A DNA stretch of 35,532 nucleotides, taken from positions 1-35,532 of the forward strand of contig NZ_BJHU01000024.1 of assembly GCF_005405905.1 (NCBI RefSeq), in the 5' to 3' direction. The position numbers were made by a program, and so were the translations under genes. This stretch comes from Acidovorax sp. NB1. Its GTDB lineage: Bacteria > Pseudomonadota > Gammaproteobacteria > Burkholderiales > Burkholderiaceae_C. The notes below the pieces were generated by a model. The model saw nothing but the letters and a program-made list of their open reading frames with translations. It did no database searches and had not been told where the DNA came from. Positions 8,642 to 18,027 of the stretch are shown here, in pieces; position 1 is the stretch's first letter, and each line of letters opens with the position of its first letter.

Positions 8642-9634
8642 ATGTCAATTTCTCGACGTACTTTGTGCGCCATCTCCGCGTTGGCTCTCTCTGCAAACGT
8701 TGCCTTCGCCCAAGAATGGCCATCCAAGCAGCCGATTCGCATCGTCGTTCCCTATCCTGCTGGAGGAAACGCGGACTCTGCCGCACGAGCCATTGCCGAA
8801 GTCATCGGTAGCAACCTCAAACAAGCAGTCATCGTCGACAACCGCCCTGGAGCGTCCTCAATCATTGGGACGGAGGCGGTGTCCAGAGCACCCGCCGACG
8901 GCTACACCATTGGTGTCGTCTCTGACTCGCATGCCATCAACCATGCGATGGCAAAGTCACCAAAAGCGAGTGAGATCCTCGGAGCCAAGGTCCCCTATGA
9001 CGCCATGAAGGACTTCGTGCCGGTCGCGGGAATGATCGCAGTACCTCTCGTGCTGGTAGTGAATCCCAAGGTTCCATCACGCACGCTGAAGGAATTGGTC
9101 CAGTACTCGAAGGAGCGCACCAAAGGAGGACTGAACTTCGGAACCATGGGTACGGGTAGTCCATGGTTTATCCACATGCACCAACTGCATGAGATGACAG
9201 CAGGAAAGTTCGTTGATGTTCCATACAAGGGACTCGCTCCCGCAGCCACCGACCTCCTTGCCGGCCAGATCGACAGCATGGTGATGCCGGTTCACTATGC
9301 GCAGCAATACATCAAGACAGGAAAGCTCGTGCCGATTGCAACGCTCGGTGCTCAGAGACATCCCCTCTTGCCTGATGTGCCGACTGTTCTTGAAAGTGGG
9401 TACACAGGGCCCGCAATCGCCAACTACCTCTTCTTCGTCGCGCCGGCATCCACACCGCCTGCCATCGTGGAGAAGCTCGGTCGCGAAATAAACGCTGCTC
9501 TCAAGCTACCTGCCATGAAGGACAAGCTGAGCCTGTCGGGCGACCCCTATCCAGCCGATTCTGCAGAGCTTGCAGCACGTGTTCGCAAAGACATCGACAC
9601 GTACGGCGCCGTGATCGAAAAGACTATTAAGTAA
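8642..9634 (+). CDS. TctC-family substrate-binding protein (first copy)
   Basis: A 330-residue periplasmic binding protein of the tripartite tricarboxylate transporter (Bug/TctC) family. It has a signal peptide ending in ANVAFAQ (about residue 24), then the family hallmarks PIRIVVPYPAGGNAD, VDNRPGASSIIGTEAV and FVPVAGM. The start at 8642 is set by AGGAGA at 8631-8636; the in-frame GTG at 8588 lies inside the promoter region. These proteins bind carboxylates, including aromatic acids, and hand them to TctA/TctB membrane subunits, which are not encoded nearby. As first gene of the aromatic operon it probably binds the pathway substrate. The hydroxylase follows after 18 bases. Confidence 0.92.
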   Translation: MSISRRTLCAISALALSANVAFAQEWPSKQPIRIVVPYPAGGNADSAARAIAEVIGSNLKQAVIVDNRPGASSIIGTEAVSRAPADGYTIGVVSDSHAINHAMAKSPKASEILGAKVPYDAMKDFVPVAGMIAVPLVLVVNPKVPSRTLKELVQYSKERTKGGLNFGTMGTGSPWFIHMHQLHEMTAGKFVDVPYKGLAPAATDLLAGQIDSMVMPVHYAQQYIKTGKLVPIATLGAQRHPLLPDVPTVLESGYTGPAIANYLFFVAPASTPPAIVEKLGREINAALKLPAMKDKLSLSGDPYPADSAELAARVRKDIDTYGAVIEKTIK

Positions 9635-9652
9635 CCAGAGTGAGATGAAGCC

Positions 9653-11428
9653 ATGAGTCAAGAGAATGAGTTCCAGACAGACGTGCTGGTGATTGGAACA
9701 GGCCCTATGGGGGCGACAACAGCCCTTGCACTGGCCACGTACGGCGTCCGTGTGCATGTGATCAATCGCTACAACTGGACGGCGAACACCCCACGGGCGC
9801 ACATTACAAATCAGCGCGCCGTCGAAGTGCTGAGAGACCTTGGCGTTGAGGACGAAGCCAGGCGTGATGCGACGCCATGGGAGTGGATGGGAGACACCTT
9901 GTTCACGACAAGTTTGGCAGGTCCGGAGATCGCACGTTTGCGTACCTGGGGCACAGGTGATGCTCGCATCGGAGACTATCTGCAAGCTAGTCCGTGCGCG
10001 TTGATGGACTTACCACAAGACAAGATGGAGCCACTTCTTGTCAAAAACGCATCGGCAAGAGGCGCCGTCTTCTCCTTCAACACGGAATATCTTGGCCATG
10101 TACAGGACTCAACGGGCGTGACTGTCGCGCTCCGCGATTTACTGACTGGCCGTGAGTATGAAGTTCGAGCTCGGTATCTCGTAGGCGCAGACGGTGCTCG
10201 CTCCAAAGTCATGGACGATGCGGGATTGAAAGTGGAAGGCCAGCTCGCGCGCGCCGCCACCGCCTATGTGCTGTTCCGCGCAGACCTGACGCGATATGTT
10301 GAGCACCGCCCAAGCATCCTGTACTGGGTGATCACATCGGACGCCGCGTTCGGTGAGATCGGAATGGGGCTGCTGCGCGCTGTTGAGCCGTGGAACCAGT
10401 GGATCGCGGGCTGGGGCTTCGACATGAGCAAAGGCGACCCAGACTTCTCGCCTGATGAGATCAAACGCAAGGTCCGTATGCTCGTAGGCGATCCCGAGTT
10501 GGAATTCGAAGTGGACAGCACGTCGGTTTGGTACGTGAACCAAGCACATGCACCTGTTTACTCAAAAGGGCGTGTTTTCTGCGGAGGCGATGCGGTTCAT
10601 CGCCACCCCCCCTCAAGCGGCCTGGGCTCCAACACATGCATGCAGGACGCCTTTAACCTGGCTTGGAAACTTTCCTTTGTACTCAAAGGATACGCAGGGC
10701 CAGCGCTGCTGGACACCTATACCACCGAACGCGCACCTGTTGGAGCTCAGATCGTGGCACGCGCCAACCAGTCGCGTCTTGACTACGCGCCGCTCAAGGC
10801 CTGTTTCCGGGACGAGACGGCAGCCGACCCTGTAGCGGCGGGCCTCAAGCAGCTCGCTGACCCGGGCGAGGAAGGGGTTTCCAGGCGCGCCGCTTTGGCT
10901 GCTGCTCTCGACCTCAAGAACTACGAGTTCAACGCCCAAGGCGTGGAACTCAACCAGCGCTACGTGTCCGACTGCGTTGTACCCGATGAAGACGCCAAGC
11001 CAGAAGTCTGGAAGCGTGACCAGCAGCTTCATGTGCAACCCACCACTCGCCCAGGCGCGAAGCTTCCCCATGCTTGGCTGGTTGGCCACAATGGCCGCCG
11101 CACCTCCACGCTTGACTTGGTGGGTAAGGGGAAATTTACCGTCGTCACTGGCATTGCCGGTGGCGCGTGGGTAAAGGCCGCCCAACAGCTTGGCCTACCG
11201 TTCCTTAACACCTTGGTTATTGGCACGCACGGCGCACAGGATTCGTACGCTACCTGGCACGCCGTTCGAGAGGTCGAGGAGTCGGGTGCTATTTTGGTGC
11301 GACCTGACGGAGTGGTGGCGTGGAGGCAGCACAGCGGCGCAGCAGACGAAGAGCACGCCAAGAATCTACTGGCGGACGCGTTGTCTGCTGTTCTCGCTAC
11401 CGAAGTGTTGGCAGTGGAGCCCGCGTGA
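9653..11428 (+). CDS. FAD-dependent aromatic hydroxylase (TfdB/OhpB-type)
   Basis: A 591-residue single-component flavoprotein monooxygenase. It shows the N-terminal FAD dinucleotide motif GTGPMG (residues 15-20), the DG motif in LVGADGARSKV (about 175-185) and the GD motif in GGDAVHRHPPSSGLGSNT (about 310-328), followed by QDAFNLAWKL. The C-terminal thioredoxin-like domain of phenol hydroxylases occupies roughly residues 460-590. The GD region resembles TfdB-type phenol hydroxylases more than E. coli MhpA. It should use NAD(P)H and O2 to add an ortho hydroxyl to a phenolic acid, producing the catechol used by MhpB. Its stop overlaps the mhpB start (TGATG), indicating translational coupling. 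The exact substrate (hydroxyphenylpropionate, hydroxycinnamate or another phenol) is not determined by the sequence. Confidence 0.9.
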   Translation: MSQENEFQTDVLVIGTGPMGATTALALATYGVRVHVINRYNWTANTPRAHITNQRAVEVLRDLGVEDEARRDATPWEWMGDTLFTTSLAGPEIARLRTWGTGDARIGDYLQASPCALMDLPQDKMEPLLVKNASARGAVFSFNTEYLGHVQDSTGVTVALRDLLTGREYEVRARYLVGADGARSKVMDDAGLKVEGQLARAATAYVLFRADLTRYVEHRPSILYWVITSDAAFGEIGMGLLRAVEPWNQWIAGWGFDMSKGDPDFSPDEIKRKVRMLVGDPELEFEVDSTSVWYVNQAHAPVYSKGRVFCGGDAVHRHPPSSGLGSNTCMQDAFNLAWKLSFVLKGYAGPALLDTYTTERAPVGAQIVARANQSRLDYAPLKACFRDETAADPVAAGLKQLADPGEEGVSRRAALAAALDLKNYEFNAQGVELNQRYVSDCVVPDEDAKPEVWKRDQQLHVQPTTRPGAKLPHAWLVGHNGRRTSTLDLVGKGKFTVVTGIAGGAWVKAAQQLGLPFLNTLVIGTHGAQDSYATWHAVREVEESGAILVRPDGVVAWRQHSGAADEEHAKNLLADALSAVLATEVLAVEPA

Positions 11429-12372
11429 TGCAACGTGCATTCCTGGGCATGTCGCACACACCGCTGATGGGGTTGAACCCCATAGCGCCGGTAGTGGAAC
11501 AGACTCTCCAAGCCGCGATAGCGGCTGCCCGAGAACAGGTTAAGGCCTTCGCGCCAGAACTCGTCGTTCTTGTTGCACCGGATCACTACAACGGCTTCTT
11601 CAACGAGTTGATGCCGCCTTTTTGTATCGGTACACAAGCGCATTCGGTTGGAGACTACTTGACGCCCAGCGGCCCGATGAATGTGGATGCGTCAACCGCA
11701 TTGAGCTTGTCTGAGAGTCTCATGGACGACGGCTTCGACATCGCGATCTCGCGTCGCATGGCCGTAGACCACGGGTTCGCGCAGGTGCTGCAGTTGATGT
11801 GGGGAAGTCTGGACACCCCACTTGTGCTGCCCATATTCCTGAACGCGGTAGCGCAGCCCGGAATTCCTCGCATGCGCCGCTGCAAGGCACTGGGCGAGGC
11901 GATCGGGCGCTTCCTTGATAACGACCCACGGCGCACCCTCTTTATCGGATCCGGCGGGCTATCGCACGAACCGCCTGTACCGACGCTGGCACACCCCGAT
12001 CCAGCAGTGCGCGAGCGGATCATAAGTAAGCGCGAGCCCACAGAGCAGGAAAAGGAGGCCAAGACGCAGCGCGTCATGGCCGCAGGTATGGCTCTGGCGT
12101 CGGGGACCAGCTCAATGAAACCCATCAACCCCGAGTGGGACTTGCACTGGATGCGCAGTCTGTCCGGTAACGAAGCGGACCTGCAACAGCTTTGCGGGAT
12201 GACCGAGCAAAGCATTGAGGACTTGGCTGGCTTGTCAGCGCATGAGTCCAAGTGCTGGCTGGTTGCCCGCAGCGCGTTGCCGACAGACCGTCTGCTGACG
12301 AGCACTCTCAATTACTACCAAGAAATCCCTGAGTACATCGCTGGCTACGGCGCGATGTTTCTCAAGGTCTGA
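11428..12372 (+). CDS. mhpB: Class III extradiol dioxygenase, MhpB-like
   Basis: A 314-residue protein, the same length as E. coli MhpB (2,3-dihydroxyphenylpropionate 1,2-dioxygenase), and matching it along its whole length. The acid-base residue His115 is in VDHGFAQ, and a second catalytic His is in GSGGLSH (residue 180). Iron-ligand candidates are His10 (MSHTP) and His53 (APDHYNG). It should cleave the catecholic ring next to the hydroxyl groups, using Fe(II) and O2. The start is the ATG at 11428 overlapping the hydroxylase stop; an upstream in-frame ATG at 11320 lies within the hydroxylase gene. The side chain accepted (propionate, acrylate or other) cannot be told from sequence alone. Confidence 0.92.
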   Translation: MQRAFLGMSHTPLMGLNPIAPVVEQTLQAAIAAAREQVKAFAPELVVLVAPDHYNGFFNELMPPFCIGTQAHSVGDYLTPSGPMNVDASTALSLSESLMDDGFDIAISRRMAVDHGFAQVLQLMWGSLDTPLVLPIFLNAVAQPGIPRMRRCKALGEAIGRFLDNDPRRTLFIGSGGLSHEPPVPTLAHPDPAVRERIISKREPTEQEKEAKTQRVMAAGMALASGTSSMKPINPEWDLHWMRSLSGNEADLQQLCGMTEQSIEDLAGLSAHESKCWLVARSALPTDRLLTSTLNYYQEIPEYIAGYGAMFLKV

Positions 12373-12393
12373 CATCTCAAAGAAGGAAACAAC

Positions 12394-13182
12394 ATGGACT
12401 CCCGAATCACCCAGTGGGCAGAGCGCCTGCGCGCGGCCGAAGAACAAAAGACCCCGATCGACCCACTTCGTGAAGAGATCGGCACAGATGCTGACGGCGG
12501 CATCGCGTATGCGATTCAACAGGCCAACGTCGCTCATGCCGTCGCGCAAGGCCGCCGTATCGTCGGACGCAAGATCGGCCTGACTTCGCCAGCCGTGCAA
12601 AAGCAACTTGGAGTTGATCAACCCGACTTCGGAACACTGTTCGCCGACATGCTGTTCGGGGATGGCGAAGAGGTGCCCATGTCCCGCACCCTTCAACCCA
12701 AGGTGGAGGCGGAAGTGGCGCTAGTGCTGGCCTCTGACCTTCCGCGTGAGGACACCACTTTGGTGGAACTCATCGCGGCCACGGCCTATGTGATGCCCGC
12801 CATCGAAATCGTCGGAAGCCGCATCGCCAACTGGAACATTCGATTTACAGACACGGTCGCTGACAACGCCTCCAGCGGCTTGGTGGTGCTCGGCGGGGTC
12901 CCGACAAAGCTGGACGGCCTGGATCTCAAGAAGTGTGCGATGACGATGACGCGCGGCACGGACACCGTCTCCAGTGGAAACGGCGCTGCCTGCCTGGGCC
13001 ACCCGCTCAATGCGGCGGTGTGGCTCGCACGCAAGCTTGCGACCCTGGGCCAGCCGTTGCGCGCGGGCGACCTGGTACTGACCGGCGCATTGGGCCCCAT
13101 GGTTGCAGTCAATGCGGGCGACCGATTCGAGGCCCACATCGAAGGTGTCGGGACAGTACGGGCCCGGTTCTCCGCATCGTAA
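12394..13182 (+). CDS. mhpD: 2-keto-4-pentenoate (2-hydroxypentadienoate) hydratase
   Basis: A 262-residue member of the MhpD/DmpE hydratase-decarboxylase family. Typical stretches are [26 protein letters not shown] (about residues 50-75), [11 protein letters not shown] (about 93-103) and the C-terminal [17 protein letters not shown]. The Glu residues of EAEVA are metal ligands in the family. It adds water to 2-hydroxypenta-2,4-dienoate, the product of MhpC, to give 4-hydroxy-2-oxopentanoate. A ribosome-binding site AAGGAAA precedes the ATG, and the gap to mhpB is 21 bases, so it is part of the same operon. Confidence 0.93.
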   Translation: MDSRITQWAERLRAAEEQKTPIDPLREEIGTDADGGIAYAIQQANVAHAVAQGRRIVGRKIGLTSPAVQKQLGVDQPDFGTLFADMLFGDGEEVPMSRTLQPKVEAEVALVLASDLPREDTTLVELIAATAYVMPAIEIVGSRIANWNIRFTDTVADNASSGLVVLGGVPTKLDGLDLKKCAMTMTRGTDTVSSGNGAACLGHPLNAAVWLARKLATLGQPLRAGDLVLTGALGPMVAVNAGDRFEAHIEGVGTVRARFSAS

Positions 13183-13254
13183 GCCTTCCGTGTCCAAAGC
13201 CTACACACCTCCCACCCGCACGGCGACTGCCGTGGCAACGCAGAAGGAACAGCA

Positions 13255-14205
13255 ATGACCCGCAAGCTCAAGGCCGCAATCATCGGCAGCGGCAACATCG
13301 GCACAGACCTGATGATCAAGATCATGCGGCACGGCCGCAATATCGAAATGGGTGCCATGGTTGGCATCGACGCCAAGTCGGACGGTCTCGCACGTGCCGC
13401 ACGACTGGGCATTGCGGTCACCCATGAGGGTGTCGAGGGCCTGGTTCGCCTTCCGGTATTCCAGGACATTGACGTCGTTTTCGATGCAACCTCTGCTGGT
13501 GCTCACATCGGTAACGATGCGTTGCTCCGCCAGGAGAAGCCCGCCATCCGCATAGTGGATCTGACGCCTGCAGCAATCGGTCCCTACTGCATTCCCGTGG
13601 TCAACGGCGCCGATCACCTAGATGCCGTGAACGTCAACATGGTGACTTGCGGCGGGCAGGCAACTATCCCGATGGTGGCTGCGGTTTCCCGCGTCGCTAA
13701 GGTTCACTATGGGGAGATCGTTGCCAGTATCTCCAGCAAGAGCGCAGGCCCTGGCACCCGCGCAAATATTGATGAGTTCACGGAGACAACCTCCAAGGCC
13801 ATCGAAGTGGTGGGAGGCGCGGCCAAGGGCAAGGCAATCATCGTGCTCAATCCCGCCGAGCCGCCGCTGATGATGCGCGACACCGTGTACACGCTGAGCG
13901 AGCTGGCAGACGAGGACGCCATCGCCAAGTCCGTTGAGCGCATGGCAGCTGACGTGCAGGCCTATGTGCCTGGCTACAGGCTCAAGCAGAGCGTGCAGTT
14001 TGATCGCATTCAGAAAGACAGCCCCATCCGCATCCCGGGCGTCGGCATGAGCATGCACGGATTGAAGACCTCAATCTTCTTAGAAGTGCAAGGCGCCGCG
14101 CACTACCTGCCTGCCTATGCCGGCAATCTGGACATCATGACCAGCGCTGCCTTGCGCACCGCAGAGTCCATGGCCGAGCGGATGCTCGAAGCCGTCCAAG
14201 CTTGA
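13255..14205 (+). CDS. mhpF: Acetaldehyde dehydrogenase (acylating)
   Basis: A 316-residue protein of the MhpF/DmpF family. The NAD-binding motif GSGNIGTD is at residues 11-18, and the catalytic cysteine is Cys132 in VTCGGQAT, the position known for the family. It oxidises acetaldehyde with CoA and NAD to acetyl-CoA. In known systems it forms a tight complex with the aldolase MhpE, through which acetaldehyde is channelled; the two genes are adjacent here, 14 bases apart. AAGGA precedes the ATG. The 72-base gap after mhpD holds no obvious hairpin. Confidence 0.95.
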   Translation: MTRKLKAAIIGSGNIGTDLMIKIMRHGRNIEMGAMVGIDAKSDGLARAARLGIAVTHEGVEGLVRLPVFQDIDVVFDATSAGAHIGNDALLRQEKPAIRIVDLTPAAIGPYCIPVVNGADHLDAVNVNMVTCGGQATIPMVAAVSRVAKVHYGEIVASISSKSAGPGTRANIDEFTETTSKAIEVVGGAAKGKAIIVLNPAEPPLMMRDTVYTLSELADEDAIAKSVERMAADVQAYVPGYRLKQSVQFDRIQKDSPIRIPGVGMSMHGLKTSIFLEVQGAAHYLPAYAGNLDIMTSAALRTAESMAERMLEAVQA

Positions 14206-14219
14206 AGGAAAACCTCACC

Positions 14220-15272
14220 ATGAGCAACGATCAAACCAAGAAGATCTACATCTCGGATGTCACGCTGCGCGATGGCAGTCATGCCATCCGGCACCAATAC
14301 AGCGTGGAGCAAGCCAAGCAGATTGCCAAGGCTCTGGATGAGGCCAAGGTGGACTCCATCGAGGTCGCGCATGGCGATGGCCTTCAAGGTGGCAGCTTCA
14401 ACTATGGCTTCGGCGCACACACTGACATCGAGTGGATCGAGGCGGTAGCCAGCGTCATCAAGCACGCCAAGATCGCTACCCTGCTGCTGCCCGGCATTGG
14501 CACTGTGCATGACCTGAAGGTCGCTTACGACGCTGGCGCCCGCGTGGTGCGCGTTGCCACGCACTGCACGGAGGCGGACATCTCCAAGCAACACATCGAG
14601 TACGCACGCCACCTGGGCATGGAGGCGGTCGGCTTCCTCATGATGAGCCACATGACGACGCCCCAGGCGCTTGCACAACAGGCCAAGTTGATGGAGTCGT
14701 ACGGCGCCACGTGCTGCTACGTTGTGGACTCGGGCGGTGCATTGAGCATGGACGACGTGAAAGCGCGCTTTCGTGCCTTCAAGGACACGCTCAAACCTGA
14801 GACGCAGACTGGCATGCACGCGCACCACAACCTGAGCCTGGGTGTAGCCAACAGCATCGTCGCGGTGCAAGAGGGTTGCGACCGTGTGGACGCAAGTTTG
14901 GCAGGCATGGGGGCTGGCGCCGGCAATGCCCCCCTGGAGGTGTTTGTCGCTGCCGCCGCGCGTCTCGGCTGGAACCACGGCACCGACCTGTACAAGCTCA
15001 TGGATGCCGCCGATGACATCGTGCGTCCGTTGCAGGACCGCCCGGTGCGCGTTGATCGCGAGACCCTGGCCCTGGGTTATGCAGGCGTGTACTCGAGCTT
15101 CCTTCGTCACTCCGAGGCCGCCGCGAAGAAGTACGGCCTGAAGACCGTGGACATCCTGGTCGAGCTGGGCAAGCGACGGATGGTCGGTGGTCAGGAAGAC
15201 ATGATCGTCGACGTTGCGCTTGACCTGCTGCGAGCCAATCCCTCATCGTCCACCGCCGCTTCAGCGGCGTAA
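14220..15272 (+). CDS. mhpE: 4-hydroxy-2-oxovalerate aldolase
   Basis: A 350-residue class II pyruvate aldolase of the MhpE/DmpG family. The N-terminal motif [13 protein letters not shown] carries the metal-binding Asp and catalytic Arg/His. The HMGL-like barrel follows, with the metal-ligand histidines in [11 protein letters not shown] (about residue 200), and the C-terminal part contains [11 protein letters not shown], used for communication with the dehydrogenase partner. It splits 4-hydroxy-2-oxovalerate into pyruvate and acetaldehyde. The ATG at 14220 has GAAGGA upstream; the TTG at 14202 overlaps the mhpF stop and is not needed. Confidence 0.95.
   Translation: MSNDQTKKIYISDVTLRDGSHAIRHQYSVEQAKQIAKALDEAKVDSIEVAHGDGLQGGSFNYGFGAHTDIEWIEAVASVIKHAKIATLLLPGIGTVHDLKVAYDAGARVVRVATHCTEADISKQHIEYARHLGMEAVGFLMMSHMTTPQALAQQAKLMESYGATCCYVVDSGGALSMDDVKARFRAFKDTLKPETQTGMHAHHNLSLGVANSIVAVQEGCDRVDASLAGMGAGAGNAPLEVFVAAAARLGWNHGTDLYKLMDAADDIVRPLQDRPVRVDRETLALGYAGVYSSFLRHSEAAAKKYGLKTVDILVELGKRRMVGGQEDMIVDVALDLLRANPSSSTAASAA
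15254..15269 (+). other. Hairpin at the 3' end of mhpE
   Basis: CGCCGC, loop TTCA, GCGGCG: a perfect 6-bp stem with a tetraloop, ending directly before the mhpE stop codon. It may only reflect an alanine-rich C-terminus, or it may tune expression of the downstream genes. Confidence 0.3.
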
Positions 15273-15315
15273 GCACGCGCCGATCTCTAGATTTCGAAAA
15301 GCAGAAAGCAATCAC

Positions 15316-16185
15316 ATGACCACAGCAGCAAGCGCAATCACGGAAGCATCGACCAGCCGATTCGTGCGCATCAAGGAAGCGGACCTCGATCTGCAACTCC
15401 ACTACAACGACGCGGGCAGCGGCGACGAAACCGTGGTCATGCTCCACGGCTCGGGTCCTGGTGCCAGCGGCTGGGCAAACTTCAATAGAAACGTCGAGCC
15501 CTTCGTCAATGCTGGCTATCGCGTGATCCTCATGGATTGCCCTGGCTGGAGCAAGAGCGATCCCATCGTGAGCAAGGGCTCGCGATCGGAACTCAATGCC
15601 AAGGCTCTGAAAGGTCTTCTGGATGCTATCGGTATCAGCAAGGTGCACTTGGTCGGAAACTCGATGGGAGCGCACAGCACAGTGGCTTTTGCCCTGGCGA
15701 ATCCGGATCGCGTTGGCAAGCTGGTGCTGATGGGCGGTGGAACTGGCGGCGTCAGCTCCTTCGTCCCTATGCCGACCGAAGGCATCAAGCTCATCGGAGC
15801 ACTCTATCGCGACCCGACGATCGAGAACCTCAAGCGGATGATGAACGTGTTCGTCTATGACACGAGCAACCTCACTGAGGCTTTGTTCCAGGCCCGCCTG
15901 GACAATATGCTTGCCCGCCGTGAGCACTTAGAAAACTTTGTGAAGAGCGCGGAAGCCAATCCCAAGCAGTTCCCGGATGTAGGACATCGCCTGGGCGAGA
16001 TCAAGGCGCCTGCACTGATCATCTGGGGCCGCGATGACCGGTTCGTGCCCCTCGACACGGGGCTGCGCCTAGTGGCAGGTCTCCAGAACGCTGACCTCCA
16101 CGTATTCAGCCGCTGCGGCCACTGGGCCCAGTGGGAGCACGCCGAGAAATTCAATCGCATGGTGCTGGAGTTCCTTCAGCGCTGA
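15316..16185 (+). CDS. mhpC: Meta-cleavage product hydrolase (alpha/beta hydrolase)
   Basis: A 289-residue alpha/beta hydrolase of the MhpC/BphD type. The oxyanion-loop motif is [10 protein letters not shown] (residues 44-53). The catalytic triad is Ser116 in GNSMGA, Asp241 in GRDDRFVP and His269 in CGHWAQWEH. It hydrolyses the C-C bond of the ring-cleavage product, giving 2-hydroxypentadienoate and a dicarboxylic or other acid. ATG 15316 is chosen; the open frame extends back to 15214 inside mhpE. The length and every key residue agree with the family. It completes the enzyme set needed to take a catechol to central metabolites. Confidence 0.94.
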   Translation: MTTAASAITEASTSRFVRIKEADLDLQLHYNDAGSGDETVVMLHGSGPGASGWANFNRNVEPFVNAGYRVILMDCPGWSKSDPIVSKGSRSELNAKALKGLLDAIGISKVHLVGNSMGAHSTVAFALANPDRVGKLVLMGGGTGGVSSFVPMPTEGIKLIGALYRDPTIENLKRMMNVFVYDTSNLTEALFQARLDNMLARREHLENFVKSAEANPKQFPDVGHRLGEIKAPALIIWGRDDRFVPLDTGLRLVAGLQNADLHVFSRCGHWAQWEHAEKFNRMVLEFLQR

Positions 16186-16220
16186 TTGCCTCCGCCCAAT
16201 CATTTCAGCAGCGACAGTGA

Positions 16221-16273
16221 GCCAGGCACTCCTGGCATTCTTGCCGCCAGCGGCTTGCGGCTGCGCGGCGGCA
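16221..16273 (+). terminator. Two consecutive hairpins in the mhpC-dehydrogenase gap
   Basis: GCCAGG-CACT-CCTGGC at 16221-16236 is a perfect 6-bp hairpin. A second GC-rich stem follows (TGCCGCC at 16242-16248 pairing with GGCGGCA at 16267-16273, extended by AGC/GCT after a bulge). Neither has a T tract. They may be a partial terminator, an attenuation point or an mRNA-processing site separating the mhp genes from the dehydrogenase-cupin-reductase genes. Confidence 0.4.
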
Positions 16274-16303
16274 TCGGATCGATAACAAAGCAAAGGAGAC
16301 AAG

Positions 16304-17413
16304 ATGTCTAAGATGATGCGCGCAGCTCGACTGCATACGGAAGGCCAGCCCTTCCAAGTTGACAATGTGCCTGTTCCCGACGTCAGGCCTACTGACGTCC
16401 TCGTGGAAGTGAAGGCTGCTGGGGTTGTGCCAAACCTCCGCAACGTGGTGACTCACTACTCTGAATGGTTTCCGTTCCTTCCGCTGCCCAAGCTCCCTGC
16501 GATCTACGGCCTCGACTCTGCAGGCGTTGTAGCCGCAGTGGGGAGCCAGGTGCGGTCTGGCATCAAGGTAGGTGACCGTGTCTATGTGAATCCTGGACTT
16601 TCCTGTGGATCGTGTATCGCCTGTCGGCGTGGCGACAACGTGAACTGCACTGCCTACACTTTCCAAGGCTACTTTGGCTTCGGGCCAGGTTCTCAAAAGC
16701 TCTTCGAAGATTACCCCTACGGTGGTTTCGGCCAATACCTGACGGCGCCTGCTTCGAACCTGGTGGTACTGCCAGAGAGCATCACCTTCGAACAGGGCGC
16801 ACGCTTCGGGTACCTGGGGACTTCCTACTCAGCGTTGCGAAAGGCTCAGTTCTCGCCCGGTCAAACCGTGTTGGTCGACGGAGGAACGGGAACGCTTGGT
16901 CTGGGCGCTGTGATTCTCGCCCTTGCAATGGGCGCGGCGAAGGTATTCGCTACGGGACGGAACAAGGCCCTGTTGTCCAAGCTGAAGCAGCTCGATGCGC
17001 GTGTCGTACCCATCGAGCTGGGAGTGCGTCCCACCGCCGACGTGGTGATGGAAGCCACGGATGGCTACGGAGTGGATGTGCTGATCGAGACGCTGGGACC
17101 CAATGCGCCACCGGCTACCGTCCTGGATGCATTCAATGGCCTGCGCCGTGGTGGCAAGGCAGTGAATATCGGCGGCGTGGCGGAACCCATCCCGCTTGAA
17201 CCCTTCCCCCTGATGTGTCTGCAGAAATCCTACATCGGCTCACTGTGGTTCACCACGGCCGAAGGTCAAGACATGGCAAATATGGCCCATGCGGGAACGC
17301 TCGATTTGGGTGTCTTTGAGCACGAGCGCTTCACGCTCGATCAAGTGAATGAAGCTTTGGAGGCCGTCGACAAGCGCGGCGGCGGCTTCACTAACGTAGT
17401 CATCATGCATTGA
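16304..17413 (+). CDS. Medium-chain dehydrogenase without catalytic zinc ligands
   Basis: A 369-residue member of the medium-chain alcohol dehydrogenase superfamily. The structural zinc motif is intact: Cys101, Cys104, Cys107 and Cys115 in CGSCIACRRGDNVNC. The Rossmann domain follows, with GTGTLGLGAVILALAMGA (about residues 194-211). The catalytic zinc site is missing: where the family has a Cys after the first strand there is AAGVVPN (residues 39-44), and the GHE motif is replaced by GLD (69-71). It therefore probably uses another mechanism, such as zinc-free alcohol/enone chemistry, or has another role. AAAGGAGACAA precedes the ATG. It lies in the catabolic operon, after a 118-base gap with two hairpins. 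It may process a side chain or an aldehyde intermediate. Confidence 0.85.
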   Translation: MSKMMRAARLHTEGQPFQVDNVPVPDVRPTDVLVEVKAAGVVPNLRNVVTHYSEWFPFLPLPKLPAIYGLDSAGVVAAVGSQVRSGIKVGDRVYVNPGLSCGSCIACRRGDNVNCTAYTFQGYFGFGPGSQKLFEDYPYGGFGQYLTAPASNLVVLPESITFEQGARFGYLGTSYSALRKAQFSPGQTVLVDGGTGTLGLGAVILALAMGAAKVFATGRNKALLSKLKQLDARVVPIELGVRPTADVVMEATDGYGVDVLIETLGPNAPPATVLDAFNGLRRGGKAVNIGGVAEPIPLEPFPLMCLQKSYIGSLWFTTAEGQDMANMAHAGTLDLGVFEHERFTLDQVNEALEAVDKRGGGFTNVVIMH

Positions 17414-17472
17414 CCCACGAGTCCGGCGGGAGCAATTGCGCCGCCGTACAAGTTCAAATTCAGGAGACAACT

Positions 17473-18009
17473 ATGCAAGTAAGACGCATCGTAACCGGCA
17501 ACGACAGCCAGGGAAAATCCATTTTCACATCGGACGAAATCACTCCAAGGTTTCACAGCTTCGTGCATGTACCTGGTTTTGAGACAGCGCTGGTGTGGGG
17601 TACCAATTCCCCCGCTGCAGCAACAGGTGAGGATCCGACTGCAAAAGCAATTTCGTGGCTTCCTCAAGCTGGTGGTACCAAGCTGATGGTGATCACTTTT
17701 CCTCCCGACAGCGTAATGGGATCAGGCGATTTCGATCCTGCTGCCGCCGGAGGCGAGTACATGGAAACCATCCCAGGCTTGGCCGAGCGATTTGAGATGG
17801 ACAACCCGGGCATGCATACGACGCCTACGGTGGACTACGGCATGTTGCTCGACGGCGAAATTCACCTCGAGCTCGACAACGGCGAGATAAAGAAGCTTGC
17901 GAAACACGACGTTGTAATTCAGCAAGGTACGCGTCATGCCTGGAGAAACCGAAGTGCCGCGCCCGCCACCATGTTGTTTGTGCTGATCGGCACATCCAGC
18001 GCTGTTTGA
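17473..18009 (+). CDS. Cupin-domain protein
   Basis: A 178-residue protein with one C-terminal cupin barrel. The first cupin motif reads MHTTPTVDYGMLLDGEIHLEL (about residues 115-135), the subtype with one His, a Thr and a DYG sequence in place of the HxH pair. The second is KHDVVIQQGTRHAWRN (about 146-161), with the conserved His. Proteins of this subtype are frequent in aromatic degradation gene clusters, but their reaction is mostly unknown. The start at 17473 is set by AGGAGA at 17462-17467; the open frame extends to a TTG at 17410 without support. The reduced set of metal ligands leaves it open whether it binds metal. Confidence 0.85.
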   Translation: MQVRRIVTGNDSQGKSIFTSDEITPRFHSFVHVPGFETALVWGTNSPAAATGEDPTAKAISWLPQAGGTKLMVITFPPDSVMGSGDFDPAAAGGEYMETIPGLAERFEMDNPGMHTTPTVDYGMLLDGEIHLELDNGEIKKLAKHDVVIQQGTRHAWRNRSAAPATMLFVLIGTSSAV

Positions 18010-18027
18010 ACGAATAAACGCACCGCT

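Noticed and set aside
14115..15110. 331-codon minus-strand reading frame
   Set aside because: It is antisense to mhpE, whose family residues are all present on the plus strand.
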